A stretch of 64,000 nt of DNA from Mesorhizobium sp. M9A.F.Ca.ET.002.03.1.2. Its GTDB lineage: Bacteria > Pseudomonadota > Alphaproteobacteria > Rhizobiales > Rhizobiaceae. The position numbers were made by a program, and so were the translations under genes. This document shows, piece by piece, positions 1 to 8,637 of this stretch. The DNA is taken from the NCBI RefSeq assembly GCF_003952365.1, contig NZ_CP034443.1, positions 1,481,001 through 1,545,000 of the forward strand, in the 5' to 3' direction. Below the pieces are notes generated by a model. It saw nothing but the letters and a program-made list of their open reading frames with translations, was not told the origin of the DNA and did no database searches. Position 1 is the first letter of the stretch, and each line of letters begins with the position of its first letter.

Positions 1-16
1 GGACGTTCTTCACCGG

Positions 17-1180
17 CTACCGCGCCAGATCCGCCACCACGGCGTCGAGCACGATCATGCCGGCCGGCGTGGCGCGCAGGCGGGCATTGCCGATCGGCGC
101 CACCAGCCCCTCGCCCTGCAGCATCGACAGCCTGACGCTGGACAGGCCGCGCCCGGAAAACGCTTCGTAGCGTGAGAGGTCGATGCCTTCGGCCAGCCTC
201 AGCCCCATCAGCAGAAACTCGTCGGCCTCTTCCGAGCGCGTCAGGGTTTCGCCGCCGGTGATGCCATGGCCCTTTGCCTCGACCAGATTGGCCCAGGTTT
301 CCGGCATTTTCTCCGCGATCGTTACCACGCGGCGGCCATTCTCGACGAAACGGCCATGCGCGCCGGGACCGACGCCGACATATTCGCCATAGCGCCAGTA
401 GGTCAGATTGTGCCGGCTTTCGGCGCCAGGCTTCGCGTGGTTGGAAATCTCGTAGGCCGGAAGCCCATGGGCGGCGGTGATCTCCTGCGTCAGCGCGTAG
501 AGATCGGCGGCATGGTCGTTGTCGGGAATGGCGAATTTCTTGGCCGCATGCAGTGCATGGAACGGCGTGCCTTCCTCGATGGTGAGCTGATAGAGCGACA
601 GATGGTCGGCGGCGTGGCCAATCGCCTGCACGAGCTCGGCCTGCCAGGCGTCCAGTGTCTGGCCGGGCCGCGCGTAGATCAGGTCGAAGGACAGCCGCGG
701 AAAGATCTCGCGCGCCAGGCCAATCGCATGCAGTGCTTCATCGACATTATGCAAGCGGCCGAGGAAGCGCAGATCCTTGTCGTTCAGCGCCTGCACGCCG
801 AGCGACACCCGGTTGACGCCCGCTGCCCGGTAGCCGCGAAAGCGCTCGGCCTCGACCGAGGAGGGGTTGGCTTCCAACGTCACCTCGATGCCCGCGGGCA
901 CTGCCCAGTTCTTCGCCACCGCGTCCAGCACCGTCGCCACGGTTTGCGGCTTCATCAGCGACGGTGTGCCGCCGCCGAGAAAAATGCTGGTCACCTCGCG
1001 CGGCCCGGTGCGGTCGCGCATCGTCGCAAGCTCGGTCTCGAAGGCGCGCGCGAAACGCTCCTGGTCGACCGGCTGGTGGCGGACATGGCTGTTGAAGTCG
1101 CAATAGGGGCATTTGGCCGCGCAGAACGGCCAGTGGATGTAGACGCCGAAGCCGGGGCTGCGGTCGAGCAGCATGGTCAT
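17..1180 (-). CDS. hemW: Radical SAM heme chaperone HemW (HemN-like)
   Basis: HemW binds heme and delivers it to target proteins; it was long annotated as an oxygen-independent coproporphyrinogen oxidase. The 387-residue product carries the radical-SAM cluster motif CX3CX2C at Cys20, Cys24 and Cys27, followed by Phe29. HemN proper has a fourth cysteine at that place, so Phe points to HemW. A GGGTPS motif at about residues 69-74 fits SAM binding. I chose the ATG at 1180 because it overlaps the rdgB stop as ATGA, and the protein then begins just before the conserved YIHWPFC segment. A much longer reading frame upstream lies inside rdgB and is not expected to be coding. It is the last gene of a minus-strand run rph, VOC, rdgB, hemW; the rdgB-hemW pairing is common in alphaproteobacteria. 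Confidence 0.95.
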   Translation of the reverse strand: MTMLLDRSPGFGVYIHWPFCAAKCPYCDFNSHVRHQPVDQERFARAFETELATMRDRTGPREVTSIFLGGGTPSLMKPQTVATVLDAVAKNWAVPAGIEVTLEANPSSVEAERFRGYRAAGVNRVSLGVQALNDKDLRFLGRLHNVDEALHAIGLAREIFPRLSFDLIYARPGQTLDAWQAELVQAIGHAADHLSLYQLTIEEGTPFHALHAAKKFAIPDNDHAADLYALTQEITAAHGLPAYEISNHAKPGAESRHNLTYWRYGEYVGVGPGAHGRFVENGRRVVTIAEKMPETWANLVEAKGHGITGGETLTRSEEADEFLLMGLRLAEGIDLSRYEAFSGRGLSSVRLSMLQGEGLVAPIGNARLRATPAGMIVLDAVVADLAR

Positions 1181-1839
1181 GCCGAGCCCGATCGTGCCAA
1201 ATCCAGTCTGGCCTGCGCGAACTTCTGGAAGGCGCGGGCGCGGTGCGACAATGCCGTCGGCTGGCCGGGCTTCCAGCCATGTTTTTCCTCTGCGGTCATC
1301 TCGCCGAAGGTCTTTTCGAAACCGCCCGGCACGAACACCGGGTCGTAGCCGAAGCCCAGTTCGCCGCGCGGCGGCCACACCAGCGTGCCCTCGACCTCGC
1401 CACGAAAGTATTCGGCCGCGCCGTCGGGAAAGGCAAGGCAGATGACGGCGACGAAACGGCCCTTGCGCTGGGCAGGCGCGACCGCGCCGACATCCTGCAA
1501 CGCCATTTCCGCTCGCTGCATCGCCATGCCGAAGTCGCGGGAACCGTCCAGCGCCTCGGCCCAATTGGCGGTGTAGACGCCGGGCGCTCCGCCCAGCGCA
1601 TCGACACAGAGGCCGGAATCGTCCGACAATGCCGGCAGGCCTGTCGCCTTGGCGGCGGCAACAGCCTTGATATAGGCGTTCTCCTCGAAGGTTGTGCCGG
1701 TCTCGTCCGGCTCCGGCAGCCCGTATTCCCTGGCCGACTTCGCTTCGATGCCGAATGGCGCCATCAGGTCGGCGAATTCACGCAATTTGCCGGCATTGTG
1801 GCTGGCGACGACAATTCTGTGCCCATCAAGCGAATGCAT
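1177..1839 (-). CDS. rdgB: XTP/dITP (Ham1-type) pyrophosphatase RdgB
   Basis: This enzyme hydrolyses non-canonical purine triphosphates (ITP, dITP, XTP) to monophosphates and so cleans the nucleotide pool. The 220-residue product has the family's N-terminal nucleotide-binding motif SHNAGK at residues 13-18, a TFEENA segment at about 50-55, and the acidic DDSG motif at about 73-76. The GFGYDPVF segment in the second half is also typical. I set the start at the ATG at 1839, giving a normal family length. Longer upstream starts would run into the preceding VOC gene. The start codon overlaps the VOC stop (TGATG) and the stop overlaps the hemW start (ATGA), so the three are probably translated from one message. 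Confidence 0.96.
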   Translation of the reverse strand: MHSLDGHRIVVASHNAGKLREFADLMAPFGIEAKSAREYGLPEPDETGTTFEENAYIKAVAAAKATGLPALSDDSGLCVDALGGAPGVYTANWAEALDGSRDFGMAMQRAEMALQDVGAVAPAQRKGRFVAVICLAFPDGAAEYFRGEVEGTLVWPPRGELGFGYDPVFVPGGFEKTFGEMTAEEKHGWKPGQPTALSHRARAFQKFAQARLDLARSGSA

Positions 1840-2249
1840 CAGATGCCCCAGATTCTTGGTTCGGCGAATTCGATCGAATTGCCGGAGGGATCGCGAATAT
1901 AGATCGAGCGGCCGCCTTGCGGCCATTCGAACTCGCTTTCGATGGCGATCTTCTTCGCTTCCAGATGCGCTTTCCAGCGCACGATCTCGTCGGTGCTTGC
2001 CGCAAAGCAGAGATGGCCGTCGCCGACAGCGCCGTGCGGCGGCACTTTCAGCCTGGCATCGGGTGCCGGCGGCACTTTGGTTGCCTCGGCGTTGAAGATG
2101 AGCAGCACGCCGTCGCCGCAGCGGAAGAAAAGGTGCCTGCCGCCGACCTTGCCCAGCAGATCGAGCCCAAGCACGCCGGAATAGAAGTCTTCCGCAGCAT
2201 CGAGGTCGGTCACGTAGAGGGCTGATTCGAGGATGGCTGAGGGTGTCAT
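1839..2249 (-). CDS. VOC (glyoxalase/bleomycin-resistance/dioxygenase) superfamily protein
   Basis: A 136-residue single-module vicinal-oxygen-chelate protein. It begins with the typical beta strand '[22 protein letters not shown]' pattern (only the start quoted here: [14 protein letters not shown]) and ends with [13 protein letters not shown], the usual second metal-ligand strand with a terminal Glu. Potential ligands include His79-region and the late Glu. Substrate cannot be told from sequence; members act as lyases, isomerases, dioxygenases or antibiotic-binding proteins. It lies 13 bp after rph and overlaps rdgB by one base, so it is embedded in a housekeeping operon. That placement argues for a metabolite-damage role rather than a resistance role, but this is inference. 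Confidence 0.85.
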   Translation of the reverse strand: MTPSAILESALYVTDLDAAEDFYSGVLGLDLLGKVGGRHLFFRCGDGVLLIFNAEATKVPPAPDARLKVPPHGAVGDGHLCFAASTDEIVRWKAHLEAKKIAIESEFEWPQGGRSIYIRDPSGNSIEFAEPRIWGI

Positions 2250-2262
2250 GGCGAACCGCAGG

Positions 2263-2979
2263 CTAACCTACAGCCATCTGCTGCAGGCTGACCAGTCGCT
2301 GAATGCCTTTCTTGGCCAATTCCATCAGCGCCGTGAACTGCTCTTCCGAGAAAGGCTCGCCCTCGGCCGTGCCCTGGATCTCGACGATGCCGCCCTTGCC
2401 TGTCATGACGAAATTGGCGTCGGTGCCGGCCGAGGAATCCTCGATGTAGTCGAGGTCGATGACCGGCTGGCCGTCATGGATGCCGCAGGAAATCGCTGCG
2501 ACATGATCCTTCAGCACCTTGGCGACGCTGGCCATCTGCCGGGCCTCCATCCAGCGCAGGCAATCGTAAAGCGCCACCCAGCCGCCGGTGATCGAGGCGG
2601 TGCGCGTGCCGCCATCGGCCTGGATCACGTCGCAGTCGACGGTGATCTGCTGCTCGCCGAGCGCCTGCAGATCGACCACGGCACGCAGGGAGCGGCCGAT
2701 CAGCCGCTGGATTTCCAGCGTGCGGCCGCCTTGCTTGCCTGCCGAAGCCTCGCGGCGCATGCGCTCGCCGGTCGAGCGCGGCAGCATGCCGTATTCCGCC
2801 GTCACCCAGCCCTTGCCGGAATTGCGCATCCAGCCCGGCACTTTCTCTTCCAGGCTGGCCGTGCACAGCACATGCGTGTCGCCGAACTTCACCAGGCACG
2901 AGCCTTCCGCGTGCTTGGAGACGCCACGCTCGAAGGAGATGGCGCGCATTTCGTCGAATTGGCGTTTGGAAGGGCGCAT
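2263..2979 (-). CDS. rph: Ribonuclease PH
   Basis: Phosphorolytic 3'-to-5' exoribonuclease that trims tRNA 3' ends. The 238-residue product is the standard length and collinear with the family: it starts [12 protein letters not shown], has the [14 protein letters not shown] strand, the [12 protein letters not shown] segment, and the [11 protein letters not shown] phosphate-binding region. The start at 2979 is the only ATG that gives the canonical N-terminus, with a purine-rich AAGAAAGAAG upstream. It is the first gene of the minus-strand operon and is divergent from hrcA, with 135 bp between their start codons; this rph/hrcA divergent pair is widely conserved in Rhizobiales. Confidence 0.97.
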   Translation of the reverse strand: MRPSKRQFDEMRAISFERGVSKHAEGSCLVKFGDTHVLCTASLEEKVPGWMRNSGKGWVTAEYGMLPRSTGERMRREASAGKQGGRTLEIQRLIGRSLRAVVDLQALGEQQITVDCDVIQADGGTRTASITGGWVALYDCLRWMEARQMASVAKVLKDHVAAISCGIHDGQPVIDLDYIEDSSAGTDANFVMTGKGGIVEIQGTAEGEPFSEEQFTALMELAKKGIQRLVSLQQMAVG

Positions 2980-3114
2980 TCAGGCTTCTTTCTTGTCATT
3001 TTTCGGAATCGTGGCCGGCTTGTAGCCGCATGGGGCGCATGGCGCAAAGGAAAATGGCCGGTTGCGCGGGCGCGGCCGAAGTCTATATCCTTGGGCCGGA
3101 GGTTTTTGGCCCGA

Positions 3115-4212
3115 ATGACCAAAGCAGTCGATCCCGGTTCGCAGTCGCCCGTGCTCCAGTCGCCCGCACTTCAATCGCTTGACATGCGTTCGCGCGACAT
3201 CTTTCGGCGCATCGTCGATTCCTATCTGAAGGACGGCGAGCCGGTCGGCTCTCGCAGCCTGTCGCGGATCCTGCCGTCGTCGCTGTCGCCGGCCACCATC
3301 CGCAACGTGATGAGCGATCTCGAGCATCTCGGCCTGATCTATGCACCGCATATCTCGGCCGGCCGGCTGCCGACCCAGGCCGGCCTGCGCTTCTTCGTCG
3401 ATGCCTTCATGGAGCTTGGCGACCTCTCCGACGACGAGCGCCGCATCATCGAGGCGCAGGTGCGCGCCTCCGGCTCTGGCGCGACGCTGGAGCATATGCT
3501 CACCGAAGCCAGCCAGATGCTATCCGGCATGTCGCGCGGTGCCGGTCTCGTGCTTGCCGCCAAGAACGAGGTGGCGCTCAAGCACATCGAATTCATCCAG
3601 CTTGAGCCGACCAAGGCGCTGGCCGTGCTGGTGTCGCAGAACGGCGACGTCGAAAATCGCGTCGTCGACCTGCCCGCCGGCATCACCATCTCGCAATTGC
3701 ACGAAGCCTCGAACTTCCTCAATGCCCACATCCGCGGCCGCACGCTGGCCGAGGCGCGGATCGAGATCGCCCGCATCAAGGAAGAGACCAGGGCCGCCCT
3801 CGACACGCTGTCGCAGGACCTGGTCGAGAAGGGCCTTGCGGTCTGGGCCGGCGCCGAAAGCGGCCTGCCGGCGCGTCTCATCGTGCGCGGCCGCGCCAAT
3901 CTGCTGGAAAACGTCACCGCCCAGGCCGACATCGAGCTGTTACGGCATTTGTTCGAGGATCTGGAGACGCAGGACGGGCTGATCCAGCTTCTCGACCTTG
4001 CCGAGGAAGGGTCCGGCGTGCGCATCTTCATCGGCTCGGAAAACAAGCTGTTTTCGCTGTCGGGCTCGTCGCTGGTCGTGGCGCCTTATCGCGATAAGGA
4101 TGCCCGGGTCATCGGCGCGCTCGGCGTCATCGGCCCGACCCGGCTGAACTACGCTCGCATCGTGCCGATGGTCGACTATACCGCGCAGCTTATTTCCCGC
4201 ATGCTGCGATAA
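3115..4212 (+). CDS. hrcA: Heat-inducible transcription repressor HrcA
   Basis: HrcA binds CIRCE operators to repress chaperone operons and depends on GroEL for activity. The 365-residue product has an N-terminal winged helix (about residues 25-95, including the VGSRSLS and ATIRNVMSDLE recognition segments and ISAGRLPT) and a C-terminal dimerisation region ending RIVPMVDYTAQLISRML. The ATG at 3115 was chosen because GGAGG lies about 12 bases upstream; in-frame codons further upstream lie inside rph. I see no CIRCE inverted repeat in its own upstream region. In many rhizobia grpE follows hrcA directly, but here the next gene is a 65-residue protein of unknown function. Confidence 0.96.
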   Translation: MTKAVDPGSQSPVLQSPALQSLDMRSRDIFRRIVDSYLKDGEPVGSRSLSRILPSSLSPATIRNVMSDLEHLGLIYAPHISAGRLPTQAGLRFFVDAFMELGDLSDDERRIIEAQVRASGSGATLEHMLTEASQMLSGMSRGAGLVLAAKNEVALKHIEFIQLEPTKALAVLVSQNGDVENRVVDLPAGITISQLHEASNFLNAHIRGRTLAEARIEIARIKEETRAALDTLSQDLVEKGLAVWAGAESGLPARLIVRGRANLLENVTAQADIELLRHLFEDLETQDGLIQLLDLAEEGSGVRIFIGSENKLFSLSGSSLVVAPYRDKDARVIGALGVIGPTRLNYARIVPMVDYTAQLISRMLR

Positions 4213-4297
4213 CGATATGCATAAAACAAGGAACTAAAGCGCGTCGCAGGTTCCCTTCGAACGCGAAGCGCTCAGGGCGGACCTCAAGGAGAAAGAA

Positions 4298-4495
4298 ATG
4301 GCGCTGGAATCATTCAAAGCCCAGATCAGCCTGTTGCTCGAGCAGATGATCAACCAGCCCGAGGATCAGCATGAAGTGCAGGAACAGCTGCGCGAAAAGC
4401 TGAGGGAAATGCGCGCCATGGGCCTGCCGCTGCCGGCCGATCTCGTCGAACTGGAAAAGCGCCTCGACGACGATTTTTACGCGGCCGGGAACTGA
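4298..4495 (+). CDS. Small conserved protein of unknown function
   Basis: A 65-residue, highly charged, cysteine-free soluble protein. The middle (about residues 15-40) is rich in Glu, Gln and Arg with a heptad-like pattern and probably forms a helical hairpin or short coiled coil. A strong ribosome-binding site (AAGGAGAAAGAA) sits directly before the ATG, and codon use is like that of its neighbours, so I regard it as real. It follows hrcA by 85 bp. I cannot assign a function; an adaptor-like or structural role would be a guess. Confidence 0.75.
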   Translation: MALESFKAQISLLLEQMINQPEDQHEVQEQLREKLREMRAMGLPLPADLVELEKRLDDDFYAAGN

Positions 4496-4516
4496 GCTTC
4501 GAAACGGAGCCGAGAT

Positions 4517-4588
4517 CCCTTCAAATCTGCGGTGGCCAAGGACGGCGCGCTGATCGTCACCGAGGACGGCATCATCTGGCGCGTCACC
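4517..4588 (+). pseudogene. Possible remnant of a PQQ (sorbosone-type) dehydrogenase C-terminus
   Basis: Read in one frame, this stretch encodes KDGALIVTEDGIIWRVT. That closely resembles the last beta-propeller strand of sorbosone or aldose-sugar dehydrogenases, which typically end in a 'DGALLV-dd-G-IWRV' pattern. No start codon, no upstream coding and no downstream continuation of the family are present. I read it as the last trace of a deleted gene between the small protein gene and lysE. A chance match is possible. Confidence 0.35.
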
Positions 4589-4704
4589 TGCGGTGGCAGC
4601 CCGTGCCGACCGGCGGGTTCGCCCGGCCGGCGGCGCTGGTGCAATCGAATCCGGCCTCAGGGGGTACACGCCTGCCCGCCCTCGTGCGACAAGGCGCAGT
4701 CTTA

Positions 4705-4736
4705 AAAAGTCGATTCCGATTTTCGGGGTCATGCGC
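4705..4736. repeat. Half copy of a 'gaccccaaga/tcttggggtca' intergenic palindrome
   Basis: The stretch ATTCCGATTTTCGGGGTCAT lies just before lysE and matches the right half of the palindromic element seen complete at 31098-31136 (TCGATTTCGATCTTGGGATCATG). Both end in the same TCATGCGC tail. Such short palindromes are scattered between genes in rhizobial genomes. Confidence 0.5.
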
Positions 4737-4749
4737 TGAGGCCGAAACC

Positions 4750-5367
4750 ATGACTCTCACCGGATTCCTCGCCTATAGCGCGGCCCTCGCCATCGCCGCG
4801 GCGATCCCTGGCCCAGGGCTCACCGCGCTTATTGCTCGCGCACTTGGGTCCGGCTTTCGCTCGGCGCTCGCGATGTCCTTCGGGCTGATGCTCGGCGATC
4901 TCACCTATCTCACAGCCGTGGTGCTCGGCCTCGCCTTCGTCGCGCAGACCTTCGGCATGGCCTTCCTAGCCATCAAATGGCTGGGCGTCGCCTATCTCGC
5001 CTTCCTTGGCTGGCGTTTCTGGACCAGCGGCATCACGCCGGAAACGGTCGAGGCGAAGAAAGGCAAGGGCGGGCTGATTTCGAGCTTTATTGCCGGCCTC
5101 GCCGTCACGCTCGGCAATCCGAAGACGATGCTCTTCTATCTCGCCATCACGCCGACCATCGTCGATCTGAAGACCATAACGCTCGCCGACTATGGCATCC
5201 TCGTCGCGCTCACGCTCGTCGTGCTCCTGGTCGTGCTGGTGCCCTATCTGGCGCTGGCGGCCAAGGCGCGCGGGCTCCTGAAGTCGCCGCGCGCGCTGAG
5301 GGCGCTGAACCGCACCGCCGCCGGTTTCATGGTCGGAGCGGCAGCTGCCATCGCCGCCCGGCAATAG
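4750..5367 (+). CDS. LysE/RhtB-family amino-acid exporter
   Basis: A 205-residue inner-membrane protein with about six hydrophobic segments and the LysE-family N-terminal signature AAIPGPGLTALIARALGSGF (residues about 17-36). The second half has the GNPKTMLFYLA motif shared by LysE and RhtB transporters. Members export basic amino acids, homoserine, threonine or related metabolites using the proton gradient. The ATG at 4750 gives the canonical N-terminus; the ribosome-binding site is weak (GCCGAAACC). The gene stands alone, with a hairpin after it at 5416-5445. The exact substrate cannot be read from sequence. Confidence 0.88.
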   Translation: MTLTGFLAYSAALAIAAAIPGPGLTALIARALGSGFRSALAMSFGLMLGDLTYLTAVVLGLAFVAQTFGMAFLAIKWLGVAYLAFLGWRFWTSGITPETVEAKKGKGGLISSFIAGLAVTLGNPKTMLFYLAITPTIVDLKTITLADYGILVALTLVVLLVVLVPYLALAAKARGLLKSPRALRALNRTAAGFMVGAAAAIAARQ

Positions 5368-5415
5368 GCATTTCGCAGCCAAGCCGTTCCTAAGACAGGC
5401 CTGAAATGCTTTTCC

Positions 5416-5445
5416 GGGGCGAAGCATGTTTTCAGCATGCGCCCC
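5416..5445. terminator. Hairpin downstream of lysE, possible terminator
   Basis: GGGGCG and GCATG in the left arm pair with CATGC and GCCCC in the right arm around a TTTTCA loop, with two unpaired bases. It begins about 49 bp after the lysE stop. There is no run of T after the stem, so it may stabilise the message rather than terminate it. Confidence 0.4.
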
Positions 5446-5506
5446 ACTCGATAATTTCAATCGACAGACTATCTTGCGCGGCGGATGGCCCTATCTTATG
5501 CCCGCC

Positions 5507-5560
5507 TGACTTTGCCCGGCTGACTCTTGCTTGACTGACTCTTGCTTGACTGACTCTGGC
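5507..5560. repeat. 15-bp tandem repeat upstream of cysK
   Basis: The unit TGACTCTTGCTTGAC occurs perfectly at 5521-5535 and 5536-5550, then partially as TGACTCTGG, and is preceded by a degenerate TGACTTTGCCCGGC at 5507-5520. The array ends about 26 bp before the cysK start, so it lies in the probable promoter or 5' leader. Copy number could vary by slippage. Confidence 0.75.
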
Positions 5561-5586
5561 CCATCTCATTCTGGGGAGCGAAACCA

Positions 5587-6567
5587 ATGAACAAGCCCGC
5601 CACCACCGCGCACACGCCCGGCCGCGGCCGAATCTACAATTCGATCACCGAGACGATCGGCGACACGCCGCTGGTGCGGCTCGACAAGTTCGCCGGGGAA
5701 AAGGGCGTCGTTGCCAATCTCCTGGCCAAGCTCGAATTCTTCAACCCGATCGCCTCGGTCAAGGATCGCATCGGCGTCTCGATGATCGAGGCACTGGAGG
5801 CATCGGGCAGGATTGCACCCGGCAGGACCACGCTGATCGAGCCGACCTCGGGCAATACCGGCATCGCGCTCGCTTTCGCAGCCGCCGCCAAGGGTTACAA
5901 GCTGATCCTGACCATGCCCGAAACCATGTCTGTCGAACGCAGGAAAATGCTGGCGCTGCTCGGCGCCGAACTGGTGCTGACCGAAGGGCCGAAAGGCATG
6001 AAGGGCGCCATCGCCAAGGCCGACGAGCTGGCCGCGACGCTGCCCGATGCCATCATTCCGCAACAGTTCGAGAATCCCGCCAATCCGGAAATCCACCGCC
6101 GCACCACCGCCGAGGAAATCTGGAACGACACCCATGGCGAAGTCGACATCTTCGTCGCCGGCATCGGCACCGGTGGCACCATCACCGGCGTCGGCCAGGT
6201 GCTGAAGCAGCGCAAACCCTCCGTGCATGTCGTCGCCGTCGAGCCGGAAGCCTCGCCGGTCCTGTCGGGCGGCCAGCCCGGTCCGCACAAGATCCAGGGC
6301 ATTGGCGCCGGCTTCGCGCCGAAAATCCTAGACACGACGATCTATGACGAGATCGTCAAGGTCTCCAACGAGGATTCGGTCGCCAATGCGCGGCTCGTCG
6401 CCCGCCTCGAAGGCGTGCCGGTCGGAATCTCGTCGGGCGCTGCCCTGCAGGCGGCGATCGTCGTCGGCTCGCGGCCGGAGAACAAGGGCAAGAACCTCGT
6501 CGTGATCATCCCGTCCTTCGCCGAGCGCTATCTGTCTACGATCCTGTTCGAGGGGCTGGGGGCTTAG
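5587..6567 (+). CDS. cysK: Cysteine synthase A (O-acetylserine sulfhydrylase)
   Basis: PLP enzyme that makes cysteine from O-acetylserine and sulfide in the cytoplasm. The 326-residue protein has the PLP lysine Lys59 in [11 protein letters not shown], the substrate loop TSGNTGIAL at about residues 83-91, and the phosphate-binding glycine loop GTGGTITG at about 196-203. GGGGAGCG lies upstream of the ATG. Length and motifs are standard for CysK. No cysE is adjacent. A 15-bp tandem repeat in the leader is unusual and might affect its expression. Confidence 0.96.
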   Translation: MNKPATTAHTPGRGRIYNSITETIGDTPLVRLDKFAGEKGVVANLLAKLEFFNPIASVKDRIGVSMIEALEASGRIAPGRTTLIEPTSGNTGIALAFAAAAKGYKLILTMPETMSVERRKMLALLGAELVLTEGPKGMKGAIAKADELAATLPDAIIPQQFENPANPEIHRRTTAEEIWNDTHGEVDIFVAGIGTGGTITGVGQVLKQRKPSVHVVAVEPEASPVLSGGQPGPHKIQGIGAGFAPKILDTTIYDEIVKVSNEDSVANARLVARLEGVPVGISSGAALQAAIVVGSRPENKGKNLVVIIPSFAERYLSTILFEGLGA

Positions 6568-6735
6568 GTCCTCGACACAGGTATTGCGATCGGCAAGGGG
6601 GCTGTCGCCCGGCATCAAAAGCATCGACGGCCTGGACCGCTGGAAAAAGTCCTGTGACAGCGGACGCCCGCTTGAGCAGGGCGGTGCTTCTGGTTCAAAT
6701 CGCCACCGGCCCTATGCAGGCTGGCGGAGGATTTC

Positions 6736-7362
6736 ATGTACAAGCTCTATACGCGTCCCAACACCGGCGGCTTTGTCGTCGAGGCGGCGCTCGCTTTGGC
6801 GGGCGTGCCTTTCGACCAGATCGACGTTCCGAAGTCGACCTCACCCGCCCCGGCCTTCCTCGACATCAGCCCCTTGAACCAGGTGCCGGTCCTGGTCTTG
6901 CCGGACGGAAGCTCGATGACCGAATCGGCGGCGATCTGCATCCTGCTTGCCGAACGCCACCCGGAAGCAGCTCTGGCGCCGGCGGTGGGTTCGCCCGCCC
7001 GTGCCGATTTCCTGCGCTGGATGACCTTCATGTCGTCGGTCGTCTATCCGGCCGACCTGCGGTTCTATTACGCCCATCGCTACACCGCCGATCCCAGCGG
7101 CATGGACGCGGTGAAGGAGGCCGCGGTTGCCGAAATGGACCGCGGCTTCGCCATTCTCGATGCTGCCCTCGAAAGCCGAGACTGGCTGGTCGGCGACCGG
7201 CTCTCGCTGGCCGACATCTATCTCGTCATGCTGGTGGCCTGGCATCCCGAGATTGAAAAGGTCCCCAGCGCCTGGCCGAACATCGAACGCCTGTGGGCCA
7301 AGTTACGGGAGCATCAGGTGATGAGGAAGCTGAACACTTCCCACGCCATGTGGCCGGCCTGA
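6736..7362 (+). CDS. Glutathione S-transferase family protein
   Basis: A 208-residue two-domain GST. The N-terminal thioredoxin-like domain starts MYKLYTRPNTGG and contains the cis-proline segment NQVPVLVLPDGSSMTESAAI with the glutathione-binding Glu-Ser pair. The helical C-terminal domain has the N-capping motif LSLADIYLVML at about residues 154-164. GGAGG precedes the ATG at 6736. Catalysis could be conjugation or peroxide reduction; substrate unknown. It is followed, tail to tail, by the ECF sigma factor gene. Confidence 0.88.
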   Translation: MYKLYTRPNTGGFVVEAALALAGVPFDQIDVPKSTSPAPAFLDISPLNQVPVLVLPDGSSMTESAAICILLAERHPEAALAPAVGSPARADFLRWMTFMSSVVYPADLRFYYAHRYTADPSGMDAVKEAAVAEMDRGFAILDAALESRDWLVGDRLSLADIYLVMLVAWHPEIEKVPSAWPNIERLWAKLREHQVMRKLNTSHAMWPA

Positions 7363-7377
7363 ATCGATCGCCTCGTC

Positions 7378-8637
7378 TCAGGCATTTTTCGTGCGGCCGA
7401 GCCCCGCCCGTCGTTCCTGCAGGAACCGGCGCACGGTCGGGTCGCGTTCAAGGCCGATCGCCCGGTCATAGGCCTCAGTTGCTTCCCGGGTTTTGCCGAG
7501 CTTGGCCAGAAGATCGGCGCGCGCCGCCCAATAGGGCTGGTAGTCTGCAAGCCGCTTGTCGTCGCCAAGCTCATCAAGTGCGCTCAATCCCGCCGCAGCA
7601 CTCTCGGCCTCGGCAATGGCCACCGCGCGATTGATCGACACCACCGGCGAGCCGGCAATCACCGACAGCGCGTCGTAGAGATGTTTGATCGCAACCCAGT
7701 CGGTCCGGCCGGTCAGCCGCCTTGTCGTATGGGCGGATTGCACGGCTGCCTCGAGCTGATAGCGGCCGACAACGCCCTTGGTCGCGGCGCGCCTCAGCAG
7801 CGTCTCCGCTTCGTCGATCAAGGCGCCGTCCCACAGCGCAAGCTCCTGCTCGGCCAAGGGCACATAGTCTCCTGCGGCATTGCGCCGCGCCGCTCGCCGC
7901 GCCTCGGCAAACAGCATCAGCGCCAGCAGACCAAGCGCTTCCGGCTCGTCCGGCATCAGCGAGGCCACGAGCCGGCCGAGCCAGATGCCTTCGGTCGCGA
8001 GATTGCGGCGTCGGGTTTCGGTGCCGGCCGGGTCGGACCAACCCTCGGCGAATGCGGCGTAGATCGCTTCCAGCACCGCGTCCAACCGCTCGCCGAGCTC
8101 GGCTCTTTCAGACACGCGGAACGGGATGCCGGTCTCGCGGATACGGGCCTTGGCGCGCACCAGGCGCTGGCCCATCGTTGTCGGCGACACCAGGAAGGCG
8201 GAGGCGATCGTTGCCGCGTCGAAGCCGAGGATGGTCTGCAGAATCAGCGGCGCGCGCACGCCGGCTTCGATTGCCGGATGGGCGCAGGCAAACATCAGCC
8301 TGAGCCGCTCGTCGGGCAGGTCTTCGTCGGTCATGCGTGCCTCCATCTCCTCGGCGATCAGCCTGAGATGGTCGCGGCTGGCCTCGCTGGTCAGCCGCCG
8401 CCGGATCGCGTCGACGCGGCGTCTGCGCGCCACCGCAAGCAGCCAGGCTTCCGGCTTGTGCGGCACGCCGGCCTGCGGCCAACGCTCCAGCGCTGCCGCA
8501 AAGGCATCGGCCAGCGCATCCTCGGCGCCGGCGACGTCGCGCGTGCGGGCCGCGAGATAAGCGACCAGCTTGCCGTAGCTTTGCCGGGCAGCCGCTTCCG
8601 CCGCCGCCCGCGCGTTGTCGGGCTCTTGCCCCGTCAC
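7378..8637 (-). CDS. ECF RNA polymerase sigma factor with TPR-like C-terminal extension (ECF42-like)
   Basis: A 419-residue sigma-70-family factor of the group paired with YCII/DGPF proteins. Region 2 spans about residues 15-80 (EDALADAFAAALERWP; AWLLAVARRRRVDAIRRR) and region 4 about 120-180 with the helix-turn-helix ATIASAFLVSPTTMGQRLVRAK. The remaining half is a long helical extension with tetratricopeptide-like repeats, which replaces an anti-sigma factor in this group. The GTG at 8637 overlaps the stop of the YCII gene as GTGA, so the two are translationally coupled; an in-frame opening further upstream runs antisense-free through the YCII gene and is not the true N-terminus. Known group members respond to antibiotic or stress signals; the signal here is unknown. 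Confidence 0.9.
   Translation of the reverse strand: MTGQEPDNARAAAEAAARQSYGKLVAYLAARTRDVAGAEDALADAFAAALERWPQAGVPHKPEAWLLAVARRRRVDAIRRRLTSEASRDHLRLIAEEMEARMTDEDLPDERLRLMFACAHPAIEAGVRAPLILQTILGFDAATIASAFLVSPTTMGQRLVRAKARIRETGIPFRVSERAELGERLDAVLEAIYAAFAEGWSDPAGTETRRRNLATEGIWLGRLVASLMPDEPEALGLLALMLFAEARRAARRNAAGDYVPLAEQELALWDGALIDEAETLLRRAATKGVVGRYQLEAAVQSAHTTRRLTGRTDWVAIKHLYDALSVIAGSPVVSINRAVAIAEAESAAAGLSALDELGDDKRLADYQPYWAARADLLAKLGKTREATEAYDRAIGLERDPTVRRFLQERRAGLGRTKNA

Noticed and set aside
266..1348. 360-codon plus-strand frame opposite hemW and rdgB
   Set aside because: It is antisense to two well-supported genes. High GC at third positions keeps such shadow frames open, and the translation shows no family features.
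2980..3114. CIRCE operator in the hrcA upstream region
   Set aside because: No TTAGCACTC or GAGTGCTAA half-site is present.
4225..4260. GGAAC...GTTCC upstream of the 65-residue protein gene as an EcfG promoter
   Set aside because: No CGTT occurs 16-17 bases after GGAAC; the resemblance is a short inverted repeat only.
6640..6735. tRNA-like end with GGTTCAAATC before the GST gene
   Set aside because: The five bases on each side of the would-be T loop do not pair, and no matching acceptor strand or anticodon arm is found upstream.
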